Positions 1 to 8,729 are shown, counted from the first letter of the stretch. The stretch is DNA of 64,000 nt from Bog-756 sp963725275 (GCA_963725275.1 CAVRXS010000001.1:62001-126000); one strand, 5' to 3'. Numbers and translations are program-made. The notes: generated from the sequence alone by a model not told the origin.

Positions 1-857
1 GACTGGCCGGCCAGACCTTGTGCAGCTCCCATGCGGTGTCGAGCGGACCGGAGATGTCATGGAGACCGTGGATCAACGTGGCCGGAATGGTGGCGATGCT
101 CGCCATGTTCGCGAGCACTTCGTTGTCGGCCAAGAAGCAGCCGTGACCCCAGTAGTGGGTGACGAGCCGCGCGAAGACCATCTGCCAAGACAGCTCGCGG
201 ACACTGAGGTGCGGCTCGTACCCAGGTGCGAGTGACATGTGCGTGTCTTCCCATTCGCACCAGCGTCGAGCAGCTTCCTCACGCACTGCTTGCCTCGGGC
301 TGCCGAGAAGCCGAGCGTAGGCGGCAGCCAGATCGCCTTGCCGTTCCGACTCAGGGACCAGTGCCACGAAGCGATCCCACTCGCGGGGGAACACTCGGCC
401 CATCTCCCGGGTGATCCACTGGGTCTCCTTCCACCGCCCCGATGTGACCGCCGCCAGGACCATGCCGAGGACACGATCGGGGTGGCGCTGGGCGTACGAC
501 GAGGGCGAGTGTCACGCCCCACGAGCCGCCGACGACAGCCCACCTGTCGATACCGAGGTGCGTGCGCAGTCGCTCGATGTCGGCGACAAGATGATCAGTC
601 GTATTCGTCGACAGGTCAGTTGCAGGGTCACTGGCCAGAGGTCTGCTGCGGCCACACCCTCGCTGGTCGAAGATGACCGCCCTGTAGCGGGTGGGATCGA
701 AATGTTGCCGACTGCTCGGGGAAGCCGGAGCACCCGGACCGCCGTGCAACCAGACCGCCGGGAGACCATCGGGCGAGCCGACGACCTCCCAATACACTGC
801 ATGACCGTCCCCCACGTCGAGGTGGCCCCAGTCGTATGGCTCCATGGGAGAGTGCAT
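1..857 (-). pseudogene. proline iminopeptidase-like alpha/beta hydrolase, frameshifted and cut by the window edge
   Basis: Serine peptidase of the alpha/beta-hydrolase fold (S33 family), expected to release N-terminal proline from peptides in the cytoplasm. Frame one, starting at ATG 857 (or 845), shows the oxyanion HGGPG at residues 38-42, DQRGCGRS at 64-71 and the nucleophile elbow GGSWG at 110-114 (Ser112). Just after that elbow, near position 500, the reading frame breaks. Dropping one base restores the family pattern: LSYAQRHPDRVLGMVL, then a Trp-rich cap with ITREMGRVFPREWDRF, and later HYWGHGCFLAD and LIHGLHDISGPLDTAW. The protein continues past base 1, so the final catalytic Asp/His region is only partly visible. 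The +1 shift is either a sequencing error or a real inactivation; conservation on both sides favours a recent or artefactual event. Confidence 0.75.
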
Positions 858-1028
858 GCCAGCGATCCTGGCAGATGCGACGGTCCGCGGATACCGAGCA
901 TCCACACACGCCGGGAGCGTGGGAGCGACCTGAGGTCGGGTGCCTGCGTCATAGGGGCAGCGATTGCGGGCCGAGCGGCAACACAAGGGTTCCGGAGGTT
1001 GAGGCTTTCCCGGACATTCGGGGCAGGA

Positions 1029-1940
1029 TCAGGATTGAGGTACCCGCGGAACGGGAGGGATGACCGGCGCGGACTCCAGGGCCGGATCAGACCGTTTCGC
1101 GGCGTTCCAGAATCCGGCCGTGACGGCGACGAGCCCGGCCGCACAGAGTACGAGACTGATGCCGTTCAGGACTTGATCGCTGTCAAACGCCCCGACCAGC
1201 AGCAGATTCCCCACAGCCAGCGTGGCGCTTGCGACACCGAAGATCCGAAGGGAACGCCGTACAACTCGATCCCTCCGAGCTGATGGGGGAAGCTCGCCGA
1301 GGCACAACCACCACGCAATACCGATCAGTGCGAAGCTCACGACGACTGCGGTGTCGTAGGCGAGTACGCCCCTCATGAAGTGGTCGCTGTACCCTCGGTT
1401 CACCCACTCTCCGATTGCCGTTCCGAGTGCAAGGATGACATAGCCGATCAGAATCGAGGCGCGGGATCCTCGCGGCGGATGCTCTCCAACGGATGGAAGG
1501 TCATCCGACCTCGCATACTCAGTTCCGCTGTCTTGCTGGACAGCCGATCGCGCAATCCCCCAGAACCCGGGCGCCGCGACGCACAGTCCGACAATTGTGA
1601 CCACCCAACTGGCGATGATTGGCCCGAATCCATTCACTGGTGCCCAGTCCCGCACTTCCCCGACGTACCCCACTGCGAGGATCGCAGCGCCCACGGAGAA
1701 CATCCGGAACGATCGCCGCCCAAGGTGCGTGCCATCGACGCTGCTCAGCGATGGAAGGATGGACCACCACGCCGAGACAAGCAGCACTGCGCTGATCACC
1801 CCGCCAAGTTGGTAGAGCTGCACATCCACGGCGTCGCGTTCATGGACGTAGAAGCGATAGACCCAGAGCATCATCCCCGAGCCGACGGCCACGATGCAGT
1901 AGCCAACGACAATCAGGGCACTGTCCAAACGCAACCGCAC
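1029..1940 (-). CDS. hypothetical polytopic membrane protein with internal duplication
   Basis: 303 aa, about eight predicted membrane segments in two sets of four; I recognise no family. The two halves repeat each other with an offset of about 152 residues. RRSFRMFSVGAAILAVG (75-91) matches RRSLRIFGVASATLAVG (228-244). SAWWSILPSL (56-65) matches IAWWLCLGELP (208-218). GFWGIARSA (125-133) matches GFWNAAKRS (276-284). The halves are joined by a polar linker (about residues 132-160), and the C-terminus is a short Pro-rich tail. It lies 170 bp downstream of the ECF operon on the same strand but has its own spacing, so membership of that operon is doubtful. Start at ATG 1940 is the only upstream candidate before the first membrane segment. 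No catalytic motif is visible. Confidence 0.7.
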   Translation of the reverse strand: MRLRLDSALIVVGYCIVAVGSGMMLWVYRFYVHERDAVDVQLYQLGGVISAVLLVSAWWSILPSLSSVDGTHLGRRSFRMFSVGAAILAVGYVGEVRDWAPVNGFGPIIASWVVTIVGLCVAAPGFWGIARSAVQQDSGTEYARSDDLPSVGEHPPRGSRASILIGYVILALGTAIGEWVNRGYSDHFMRGVLAYDTAVVVSFALIGIAWWLCLGELPPSARRDRVVRRSLRIFGVASATLAVGNLLLVGAFDSDQVLNGISLVLCAAGLVAVTAGFWNAAKRSDPALESAPVIPPVPRVPQS

Positions 1941-2109
1941 GCCGTGGATACTAGGTCAGAGCTCGACTGGCCTTCTGGTGGATATCCGCACGATCGAATG
2001 TGCCCGCATGGAAAGGCGACGCTCGCGTGTGCGAGCAGAACCCAGGTCTTCTGACCGGCTGAACATGGAAGAGGGTTCGCGTACCGACCTCCGACACAAC
2101 GCTTTCCCG

Positions 2110-2938
2110 TCAGCCGGCGAGGTCGAGCGGTCCGTCGTGGACGACCGGCACGTCGAAGGCGGCCCGTCTGGTGGCTCGCCTGAGCGCCGAGAGCACGGGT
2201 CGGCCGAGGACGAGCACCAGCACCGCGTTGGTCACCGCCCTCGGGATGTCGAAACCGAGCGACGTGGTGAGGTCGAAGAGCAGGAAGCTGTGGAGGTTGT
2301 GGGCGAACCCGGCTCCCGGCACGAACGAGAAGCTGGTCGAGGTCCCCGCCCCGAACGGCCAGAACCAGAGGTTGAGGAGCGCGCCGTACGCGATCCCGGC
2401 CACCACCGCATACGCGGCCAGCACCCAGAGCTCGGCGCTGCCCACGGGCGGGCGGGAGACACCCGGCGCCGAAGCCCATCCATGCCGCGCCGAACATCTG
2501 GAACGGCAGCCAGGGACCGACCCCACCGGTGATCAGCGCAGAGACGACGATGGTCAGCGCACCGAGGACGAATCCGAACCCCCGTCCGAGCACGCGTCCG
2601 GCAGGGATGAGTAGGAAGAAGACGGGTTCGAACCCCGCAACTCCGGGGCTCGGGACCCGGAGGGCCGCGCCGCAGGCGGCCAGGATCCCCAACAGGGCGA
2701 TCGCCTTGGCGTCCAGCGACCCCTCGGACAGCTCGCTCAGCACGACCGCGAGCAGGAGCGGCAGGATCGCCACGAAGAGCCAGGGCGCGTCATTCGAGTG
2801 GGCCTGATTGGCGGACGCGCTGGCGTTGAGGAACAGGGGCCAGCCGAATGCGGCCACCCCGACCAGCGAGGTCACGGCAAGGAGGACTGCGGCCCGGGGC
2901 CGGAGCCGGACCACCGTGACCCGGGCCCGCTCAACCAT
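2110..2938 (-). pseudogene. ECF transporter S component, probable cobalamin-binding membrane subunit (frameshifted)
   Basis: Substrate-binding membrane subunit of an energy-coupling-factor transporter. Restored length is 275 aa with about six hydrophobic segments. The first frame runs from ATG 2938 through FEPVFFLLIPAGRVLGRGFG and GGVGPWLPFQMFGAAWMGFG. It then breaks at a GGG run (plus-strand 2462-2464). The continuation in the next frame reads PPVGSAELWVLAAYAVVAG, NLWFWPFGAG and FLLFDLTTSLGFDIPRAVTN, ending at TGA 2110-2112. The GGVGPWLPFQM and TTSLGFDIPRAVTN signatures belong to the S-component family that sits with EcfT/EcfA in actinobacteria. It overlaps the ecfA stop by 8 nt, so the genes are translationally coupled. 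Cobalamin as substrate is inferred from the riboswitch at the head of the operon, not from residues here. Confidence 0.75.
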
Positions 2939-4556
2939 GGCGGCACCCCCGGTCGAGGCCTGCCCGGACTTCGTCGACGGTGAGCCATGGATCGGGAGCC
3001 AGCACCTTGGCCACTTGCGGCGCGAACACCGGCGAGTGGCAGACCACGTCGCGGGCCGGCCCGTCGGCCACCACTTCACCTTCGGCCAGCACCACCGCCC
3101 GCGTGGCCACCTGTGCGACCAGCTCGACGTCGTGGGTGGCCACCATCACCGCGTGCCCGTCCGCCGCGAGGTCGGCCAGAAGCCGGACCAGCCTCGCCTT
3201 TCCCGGATAGTCGAGCCCGCGGGTGGGCTCGTCGAGCAGCACGAGCGGGGGCGCCGGAGCGAGCACGATGGCCAGGGCGAGGGCCAGACGCTGTCCCTCG
3301 GACAGGTCACGGGGATGGCGGTCCCCGGGCAGGCCGGGGACGATGCGCTCGAGGACAGTGGCCGTGGTCCCCGCAGGCAACCCGGTGTCGTGATCGGCAC
3401 CCGTGCACTCCCCCGCCACCGTCTCCCCGTAGAGGAGCGCGCCCGCGTCCTGCGGGACCAGTCCCACCCGGGCGACAAGCTCGCGCGGGGACAGCGTCGC
3501 CGGACCAGCTCCGTCGACGGTGACCGAACCCGAGCTGGGCGCGCGCACGCCGGCCAGCTGGGCGAGCAGGGTGGACTTGCCCGATCCGTTCCGGCCCATG
3601 ACCGCGATGATCTCGCCGCGGTTGACGTCGAGGTCGACCGCGTCGAGGGCGAGTACCTCGTCGTACCGGACCGACACCCGGGACAGTCCGGCCACGCGGG
3701 AACCGGGTGAACTCGCGGGTGCCTGGACCGGCGGCACCGCGCCCTCGAGTCGCTGGCGGAGTGGTCCGACGACCCGGCGCGCGTCACGCACCGAAAGGGG
3801 GAGGGGTCGCCAACCCGCCAGACGGCCGAGCTCGACCAGGGGCGGGGCCACCGGCGAGTCGACCATCACGTCGGCGGCGGCACCCAGAACGAGGGGCAGC
3901 CCACCGCCGGGAACCAGCACCACCGAGTCGGCAAACGGGAGGACCCGCTCGAGTCGGTGTTCGGCGAGCAGCACCGTCATGCCGAGATCGTGGACGAGCC
4001 GGGTCAACGACGCGAGCACCTCCTCGGCCGCGGCAGGGTCGAGCGCCGAGGTCGGTTCGTCGAGGACCAGGACGCGGGGCGATGCGGTAAGCACGGCACC
4101 GATGGCCACTCGCTGCTGCTGTCCACCCGACAGAGTGCGCAGCGGTCGGTCGCGCAACTCGTGCAGACCGAGCAGGTCCAGGGTGTCCTCGACCCTGCGG
4201 CGCATGACCGCGGCGTCGAGCCCGAGGTTCTCCATCGTGTAGGCAAGCTCGTCCTCGACCACGTCGGTCACGAAGCTGGCGGCCGGGTTCTGCCCGACCA
4301 TCCCGACCACATCGGCGAGCTCCCGAGGTGGGAAGTCGCGGGTCGACCGTCCGGCCACTCGCACCTCGCCCGAGAGCCGTCCTCCGGTGAAGTGCGGGAC
4401 GAGACCGTTCACCGCGCGGAGCAGGGTGGTCTTGCCCGACCCGGTCGGGCCGACCACCGCACAGAGCTCGCCCTCGCCGACGGCCAGGTCGAGACGCGAC
4501 AGGGTCGGTCGGTCGGCGCCGTCGTAGGTGAAGGTCACCTGCGCGAACTCGATCAC
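2931..4556 (-). CDS. ECF transporter ATPase, fused double ATP-binding subunit (EcfA1-EcfA2)
   Basis: Cytoplasmic energising subunit of the ECF importer; 541 aa with two complete ABC ATPase domains in one chain. Domain 1: Walker A GPTGSGKT (36-43), signature LSGGQQQR (142-149), Walker B VLVLDEP (162-168), switch His200. Domain 2: Walker A GRNGSGKS (321-328), signature LSEGQR (419-424), Walker B LVLLDEP (438-444), switch His475. The second signature has Glu in place of the usual Gly (LSEGQ), a common asymmetry. The start is GTG 4556, which overlaps the ecfT stop as GTGA; the frame stays open upstream but only across ecfT. Most ECF systems use two separate ATPase genes, so the fusion fixes a 1:1 pair. 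Confidence 0.92.
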   Translation of the reverse strand: MIEFAQVTFTYDGADRPTLSRLDLAVGEGELCAVVGPTGSGKTTLLRAVNGLVPHFTGGRLSGEVRVAGRSTRDFPPRELADVVGMVGQNPAASFVTDVVEDELAYTMENLGLDAAVMRRRVEDTLDLLGLHELRDRPLRTLSGGQQQRVAIGAVLTASPRVLVLDEPTSALDPAAAEEVLASLTRLVHDLGMTVLLAEHRLERVLPFADSVVLVPGGGLPLVLGAAADVMVDSPVAPPLVELGRLAGWRPLPLSVRDARRVVGPLRQRLEGAVPPVQAPASSPGSRVAGLSRVSVRYDEVLALDAVDLDVNRGEIIAVMGRNGSGKSTLLAQLAGVRAPSSGSVTVDGAGPATLSPRELVARVGLVPQDAGALLYGETVAGECTGADHDTGLPAGTTATVLERIVPGLPGDRHPRDLSEGQRLALALAIVLAPAPPLVLLDEPTRGLDYPGKARLVRLLADLAADGHAVMVATHDVELVAQVATRAVVLAEGEVVADGPARDVVCHSPVFAPQVAKVLAPDPWLTVDEVRAGLDRGCRHG

Positions 4557-5743
4557 GCCGCGCTCCCCGGGAGCGTGGCGGCGCGCTCGGTACCGCAGTC
4601 GGCCCGGGAGGGGCGGGCCGCCTGGGCAGCACCGACCGCCGAGAGTCGTTCGACCGGTGCCACGACCGCCGGGAGCAGCCCGACCAGGATGCCCGCCACC
4701 GCCACGAGCGGGAGTCCCGGGGCGCTCAACGGGTAGAGCTGCAGCTGGAGACCCGGCTCCCCGAGGAGGCCTGCGGCCACCAGTCCGGCGACGGCGACCA
4801 GTCCGGAAGCCGTCACCAGCCATTCGGGCGTGCGCCAGAGGTCGGGCCGGTAGCGGGTCCGGTTGATCCGACGGCCGCCGGCAGCCATGCCCGCGCCGGT
4901 GAGGACCGCGCCGACGAGCAGGAACGGGGCCCCGCCGGCCGGCAGCGAGCCGGCGTCGAGGACGCCGTAGACCCCGATGACGATGAGCAGCAGTCCCCCG
5001 GCTGTACCCCCGGTCGCGAGACGCCGGGTGCGGCGTGCGACCACCACCCGGCGGCCGTACCCGCGGGCATCCATCGAGGAGGCGAGCTGGAGCGATCGGT
5101 CGAGCGCGCTCTCGAGCACGGGGACGGCCATACCGCGCAGTCCCGCCAGACCCCGGATCGGACGCCCGCGGAGGCGTCGCGCATCGCGCACCCCGGCGAT
5201 GGCCAGGACCAGCTCGGGGGCGAATGCCAGTGAGACGGTGATGGCCACCCCGGCCTCGTAGAGCACAGCGGGCAGACAGCGGAGGAGCCGGTACGGGCTG
5301 GCCAGCGAGTTGGCCGCACCGAAGCAGACCAGGACCACGGCCAGCCGCAGCCCCTGGACGGCGGCTCCGAGCACGGACTCGGCGGTGACCGGACCGCCGA
5401 CGCTCACCCCTTCCGCCCACGACGGCAGCGGAACCTGGGGCAGGGTGAAGAGCACGTGTCCTGGAAGGCGGTTGCCGAAGATGATCTCGAGGACCACCCG
5501 GATCACGATGACCACCAGCCCCAGCCGCATGAACACCACGATCGAACGCGACCAGGGCGCACTGGTGCGCCGGGCGGAGACCACGAAGGCGGCCACCGCG
5601 GCGATGAGCAGGAGGAGGATCGGGTTGGTCGTCCGGGACGCGGCACCGGCGAGGCAGGCGGCCCACAGCCACCAGGCGGCAGGGTGCAGGCCGCGACGAC
5701 CGGAGGTGGCGCGCGGTGTCCACCACGAAGCGGGTCCGTTCAT
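4553..5743 (-). CDS. ecfT: ECF transporter transmembrane coupling subunit EcfT (CbiQ family)
   Basis: Membrane scaffold linking the ATPases to the S component. 396 aa, longer than the usual 230-280 aa. The N-terminal part has five or so membrane helices, and the coupling-helix motifs ARRLRG (188-193) and DARGYG (225-230) correspond to the two Ala-Arg-Gly-type signatures of EcfT. After residue 240 come further hydrophobic segments (about 245-265, 275-295 and 320-370) that ordinary EcfT lacks, so a C-terminal extension with extra helices is present. Start ATG 5743 overlaps the stop of the surface-protein gene as ATGA, and its own stop overlaps the ecfA GTG start as GTGA. The tight coupling implies stoichiometric synthesis. 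Role in B12 uptake follows from the shared riboswitch. Confidence 0.88.
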   Translation of the reverse strand: MNGPASWWTPRATSGRRGLHPAAWWLWAACLAGAASRTTNPILLLLIAAVAAFVVSARRTSAPWSRSIVVFMRLGLVVIVIRVVLEIIFGNRLPGHVLFTLPQVPLPSWAEGVSVGGPVTAESVLGAAVQGLRLAVVLVCFGAANSLASPYRLLRCLPAVLYEAGVAITVSLAFAPELVLAIAGVRDARRLRGRPIRGLAGLRGMAVPVLESALDRSLQLASSMDARGYGRRVVVARRTRRLATGGTAGGLLLIVIGVYGVLDAGSLPAGGAPFLLVGAVLTGAGMAAGGRRINRTRYRPDLWRTPEWLVTASGLVAVAGLVAAGLLGEPGLQLQLYPLSAPGLPLVAVAGILVGLLPAVVAPVERLSAVGAAQAARPSRADCGTERAATLPGSAA

Positions 5744-6759
5744 GGCGTGCGGGGTCGCTTGCGCCAGCGGAGCACCGACGCGATGGCGAGGACGGCCACC
5801 AGGACCCCGCCGACGATGAGCGGGACAGAGCCGGACCCTCCGGACGGATGGGCCTCGGCAGGCGTCGACCCGAGGGCCTCGGCATGACCGCCGGTGCCGG
5901 ACCGCGGGAGCGACGTGGTCGTCGAGGCGTGCCCGGTTGCCTCGTGAGCCGCCCCGGTGGACTGCGGCCCGCCCGGGCTGGCTGGCGTCGGAGCGATCGT
6001 GGTGACCACCGATCCTGACGGCAGGGTCGTGGTCGCAACGGACCCGTTCGGCGTCCCATGGCTGGATGGTGCGACTGTGGTCGTCGGCCCACCGGTGGGG
6101 GACGTCGGTGCCGTGGGGGTCGGCGGTGTCTTCGTGGTGGTCGTCGTCGTCACGGTCGACAGGCAGATGGCCGCGTAATTCGCAGCCGTCCTCGGCGGCG
6201 GATCGTTGGGGAGGCCGGTCCCGGGGTCCTGGAACCGCCAGCCCTCGACGTCGCAGCCCTCGAGTCCCCCACCGGGCGCAGGTGCGCACGCACCGACCGG
6301 AGCCTGCGCGCCGGTACTCGAGTAATGCCATGGGCCGGGCCCGTCCGTGTTGATCGGACCAGTGAAGTAGGACCAGTAGATGTAGCGGCTCCCGTCCGGC
6401 TGTCCGCAGCCGCTGACCGGAATGTCCCCGATCGAGCAGAGCAGCCCGGTGTCGTTGTACGTGGGTGCCGCCAAATGCTCCTGCTCGGTGAATGCAGCCA
6501 ATGCGTCGTACCGGTTGTCCGACGGGGGCACGTGGACGCAGCCGACCACCTGACCCCCGTCTCCGCCGAAGTCGAGCACGAAGGCAACGCCCACCTCGGT
6601 CGCCGCCGCGGCGGTGTCGGCAAACGGCTTGAGGGCGTACGGGCCGGCCAGCGCGAGGGCCGCGGACGCCGCCGCGATGCACAACGAGCCCGTCGCGAGG
6701 CGCCGCCACGATCCGCTCCGGGCGGGTCCCCTGGTGCGGCAGGTCGGCATGGGAGCCAC
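5740..6759 (-). CDS. membrane-anchored surface protein with transcobalamin-like (DUF4430-type) domain
   Basis: Probable extracellular ligand-capture protein for the ECF importer. 339 aa: an N-terminal membrane/signal segment (about 18-45), a Cys-containing globular domain (about 55-205), a long Thr/Pro/Ser-rich stalk with a TTTTTT run (about 205-300), and a C-terminal membrane anchor (VPLIVGGVLVAVLAIASVL) followed by a basic tail. The globular part shows the pattern I associate with ECF-linked transcobalamin-like domains: an N-terminal beta strand FVLDFGGDGG, CVHVP, DALAAF, LLCSIGDIPVSGC, YIYWSYF, WHYSSTGA and VEGWRF. It is first in the operon, directly after the cobalamin riboswitch, and is coupled to ecfT by ATGA. 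The reading as a B12-binding surface receptor is inference from domain resemblance plus riboswitch context. Confidence 0.78.
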   Translation of the reverse strand: MAPMPTCRTRGPARSGSWRRLATGSLCIAAASAALALAGPYALKPFADTAAAATEVGVAFVLDFGGDGGQVVGCVHVPPSDNRYDALAAFTEQEHLAAPTYNDTGLLCSIGDIPVSGCGQPDGSRYIYWSYFTGPINTDGPGPWHYSSTGAQAPVGACAPAPGGGLEGCDVEGWRFQDPGTGLPNDPPPRTAANYAAICLSTVTTTTTTKTPPTPTAPTSPTGGPTTTVAPSSHGTPNGSVATTTLPSGSVVTTIAPTPASPGGPQSTGAAHEATGHASTTTSLPRSGTGGHAEALGSTPAEAHPSGGSGSVPLIVGGVLVAVLAIASVLRWRKRPRTP

Positions 6760-6835
6760 TCGCTTCCGGGCGACGACCCGGCAGCATCGGCAGGGCGGCG
6801 CTCCCGATGACCGAGCCCTCGCCGCTGTTCTCGAC

Positions 6836-6977
6836 GGTCGGGACTCAACCGAGCAGCGGACCGGTATCCCGACTCGTGGGCACCCGCGCGTCTGCGGGAC
6901 TCCACCTACGGTTGCGGACCAGCGCCGGACTTCGACCGGCTTCCCCGACCTACAGCTCCATGTTGTGGTGGCCGACC
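6836..6977 (-). promoter_or_regulatory. cobalamin (B12) riboswitch
   Basis: Read on the minus strand, the region has the conserved core of the AdoCbl riboswitch: GGGGAAGCCGGTCGAAGTCC, immediately followed by GGCGCTGGTCCGCAACCGTA, and downstream a B12-box-like GAGTCGGGATACCGGTCC. The outer stem is formed by GGTCGG (6977-6972) and CCGACC (6841-6836). It starts immediately after the glycerate kinase stop and ends about 75 nt before the start codon of the surface-protein gene, so it should repress the whole ECF operon when B12 is plentiful. I saw no clear U-run terminator after it, so control may act on translation of the first gene. Confidence 0.9.
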
Positions 6978-8015
6978 CTAGCAGGACACCCCCGGCGTCG
7001 CCGGGCCGAGCCAGTCAGCGGTGACCGCTCTGATGCACTCCTCGGTGTCCTCTTTCGCCCGCTCGGGACCGAACTGCTCGGTGAGCGACACCACCTCCGC
7101 GCCGGCGGCCTCGGCGGTCGCGGTCACTCCCGGGGCGACCCGGCCGGCCACGATGAGCGTCGCCGCGCCGGCTGCCCGCGCGTCGGTCACCACCCCACCG
7201 ACCACCTTGCCCCGGAACGAGGGTCCGTCGAGTCCTCCCTCCCCGGTGATCACCCGGTCGGCGGCGGCCAGGGCCGACCGGAGCCCGACGATCCCCGCCA
7301 CCAGGTCGTAGCCGGAACGCAGCTCACCACCGAGCACGATCACCGCCCCGCCCAGTCCCCCGGCCGCGCCCGCGCCGGGGACGTCCCGGACGTCGACTCC
7401 GTAGCGGTTGACGTACTCGCCGGCGAGTCTCTCGAGGCGCCCGGTCAGCTCGGTCACCTCGTCCGGCGAGGCTCCCTTCTGGGGAGCGAAGAGCGGGGCC
7501 GCGTCCACGAACGCCACATCCACATCACATGCGCCGACCAGCGTGACGCCGCCGAGACCTCCGGCCTCCTCGACCGCCGCAACGGCGCCCGAGCCGCCGT
7601 CCGTCGTGGCCGAACCCCCGAGACCGAGCACCATGGTGCCGCCGGGCCCGACCAGACGGGAGGCTGCGACGAGGAGCTCCCCGGTCCCCCGCGAGCTGGC
7701 GGTCAGCGCGTCGTTGCCCTCCCGGCCACCGGCGAGCGTGAGTCCCGACGCCCGGGCGGACTCGACGACGGCCAGTCCGGGGCCGCTACGCCATGCTGCC
7801 GCCACCGCCCGACCGTCCGGGCCGGTCACCGTCGTGGTGTGCACTTCCGGACATCCCGGCGCGCAGGCCTCCAACAGTCCTTCGCCACCGTCCGAGAGCG
7901 GGAAGGACGCCGCCTCCCACCCGAGTGAGGCGGCCCCGAGGGCCATGGCCCGGGCCGCCTCAGCTGCGGTGGCCGTGCCGCGGAACTTGTCCGGGGCGAC
8001 GACGACGAGGGGCAT
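6978..8015 (-). CDS. glycerate kinase (type I, GlxK/GarK family)
   Basis: Phosphorylates D-glycerate, probably to 2-phosphoglycerate, feeding glyoxylate or serine-derived carbon into glycolysis. 345 aa, slightly short of the usual 370-380. The N-terminus has the family signature APDKFRGTATAAEAARAM (7-24), then LSDGGEGLLEA (about 40-50). GLGGSATTDGGSGAV (around 130-145) and ITGEGGLDGPSFRGKVVGGV (about 255-275) are the conserved nucleotide/substrate loops. The start is ATG 8015; the stop (TAG 6978) directly abuts the riboswitch, so it sits upstream of, but is not controlled by, the B12 switch. The divergent neighbour at 8147 shares the AT-rich intergenic region. Confidence 0.92.
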   Translation of the reverse strand: MPLVVVAPDKFRGTATAAEAARAMALGAASLGWEAASFPLSDGGEGLLEACAPGCPEVHTTTVTGPDGRAVAAAWRSGPGLAVVESARASGLTLAGGREGNDALTASSRGTGELLVAASRLVGPGGTMVLGLGGSATTDGGSGAVAAVEEAGGLGGVTLVGACDVDVAFVDAAPLFAPQKGASPDEVTELTGRLERLAGEYVNRYGVDVRDVPGAGAAGGLGGAVIVLGGELRSGYDLVAGIVGLRSALAAADRVITGEGGLDGPSFRGKVVGGVVTDARAAGAATLIVAGRVAPGVTATAEAAGAEVVSLTEQFGPERAKEDTEECIRAVTADWLGPATPGVSC

Positions 8016-8079
8016 CAGGGCCCCGACCCTACCGACCGGGTCGCGGCCACCGGCGGTGGGCCCGGTTCATTGCACTGTA

Positions 8080-8094
8080 ACTATGTAATATAGT
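8080..8094. promoter_or_regulatory. AT-rich palindrome, possible operator or promoter
   Basis: ACTAT-GTAAT-ATAGT is a perfect 5-bp inverted repeat with a 5-bp spacer, lying in the divergent intergenic region between glycerate kinase and the gene at 8147. It stands out as the only strongly AT-rich stretch in the region, with TAATAT resembling a -10 element. It could be an operator for the adjacent gene, whose C-terminal half looks like a ribbon-helix-helix protein. This is inference from symmetry and position. Confidence 0.35.
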
Positions 8095-8146
8095 AATCCT
8101 CATCGGTCGGGCCTCTCCCGCCCGGTACGAGCTGAAGGAGCAGGAG

Positions 8147-8716
8147 ATGGTGCACATGGCACGAGGTGGTGGCAGACGGGCGGGTTCCGGCGAGGTCGGA
8201 CCGCTCTCGACCGAGGAGTTGACCGGTTGGCTGGCGGGGAGGCTGCCCGACACCTGGTTCACCGGTGCGCCCGAGGTGACCGTCGACCGGGACGAGATCC
8301 TCATCGTCGGCAGGATCGCGGCGCCCGAGGTGCCCGAAGGAGACGAGGCCGGAGGTGCCGCTGCCGAGTCCGGCCGGGCGAGCCGGTTCCGGGAGGAGAC
8401 CCGCGAAGAGCGGATGGCTGTCGCCCGCGAGGCCCAGCACCGCTTCGGCCGCAACGTGGCGTGGGGTGTCGAGGTCGGGACCACCCGCCAGGTGTTCACC
8501 TCGATCTCTGTCCCCGTCATGACCCGGCTGCGCCAACCCGAACGCCTCGTGCTCGACACCCTGGTCGACAGCGGAGTCGCCCGCAGCCGGTCCGACGCGC
8601 TGGCCTGGTGCGTGAAGCTCGTCGGCACCCACACCGAGGAGTGGCTCAACGATCTGCGGGCGGCCATGGAGTCGGTCGAGACCGTCCGGCGGCAGGGGCC
8701 GGCCACCTCGCCGTAG
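8147..8716 (+). CDS. hypothetical protein with ribbon-helix-helix-like C-terminal region
   Basis: 189 aa. I do not recognise a named family, though it resembles conserved actinobacterial proteins of unknown function. The N-terminal half is acidic, with GPLSTEELTGWLAGRLPD and a strand-rich section DEILIVGRIAAPEVPEGD. The middle is a charged helix (FREETREERMAVAREAQHRF), then FTSISVPVMTRLRQPERLVL. The C-terminal segment LDTLVDSGVARSRSDALAWC looks like the helices of a ribbon-helix-helix DNA-binding or antitoxin fold. The start at ATG 8147 is set by GAAGGAG about 10 nt upstream; ATG 8156 is an alternative. A strong hairpin follows the stop. A DNA-binding role is a guess. Confidence 0.7.
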   Translation: MVHMARGGGRRAGSGEVGPLSTEELTGWLAGRLPDTWFTGAPEVTVDRDEILIVGRIAAPEVPEGDEAGGAAAESGRASRFREETREERMAVAREAQHRFGRNVAWGVEVGTTRQVFTSISVPVMTRLRQPERLVLDTLVDSGVARSRSDALAWCVKLVGTHTEEWLNDLRAAMESVETVRRQGPATSP

Positions 8717-8729
8717 CCCGTGCGGGAGC

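Noticed and set aside
1380..2054. Long plus-strand reading frame opposite the duplicated membrane protein
   Set aside because: It is Cys/Pro/His-rich without domains and runs antisense to a membrane protein with clear repeated structure; it is a GC-bias shadow.
2808..3710. 300-codon plus-strand frame over the ECF ATPase
   Set aside because: Opposite strand of a gene with two complete sets of Walker motifs; the composition (Arg/His/Gly/Pro) is typical of antisense frames in GC-rich DNA.
5957..6178. Val-rich repeat frame on the plus strand
   Set aside because: It is the antisense of the Thr-rich stalk of the surface protein and has no independent support.
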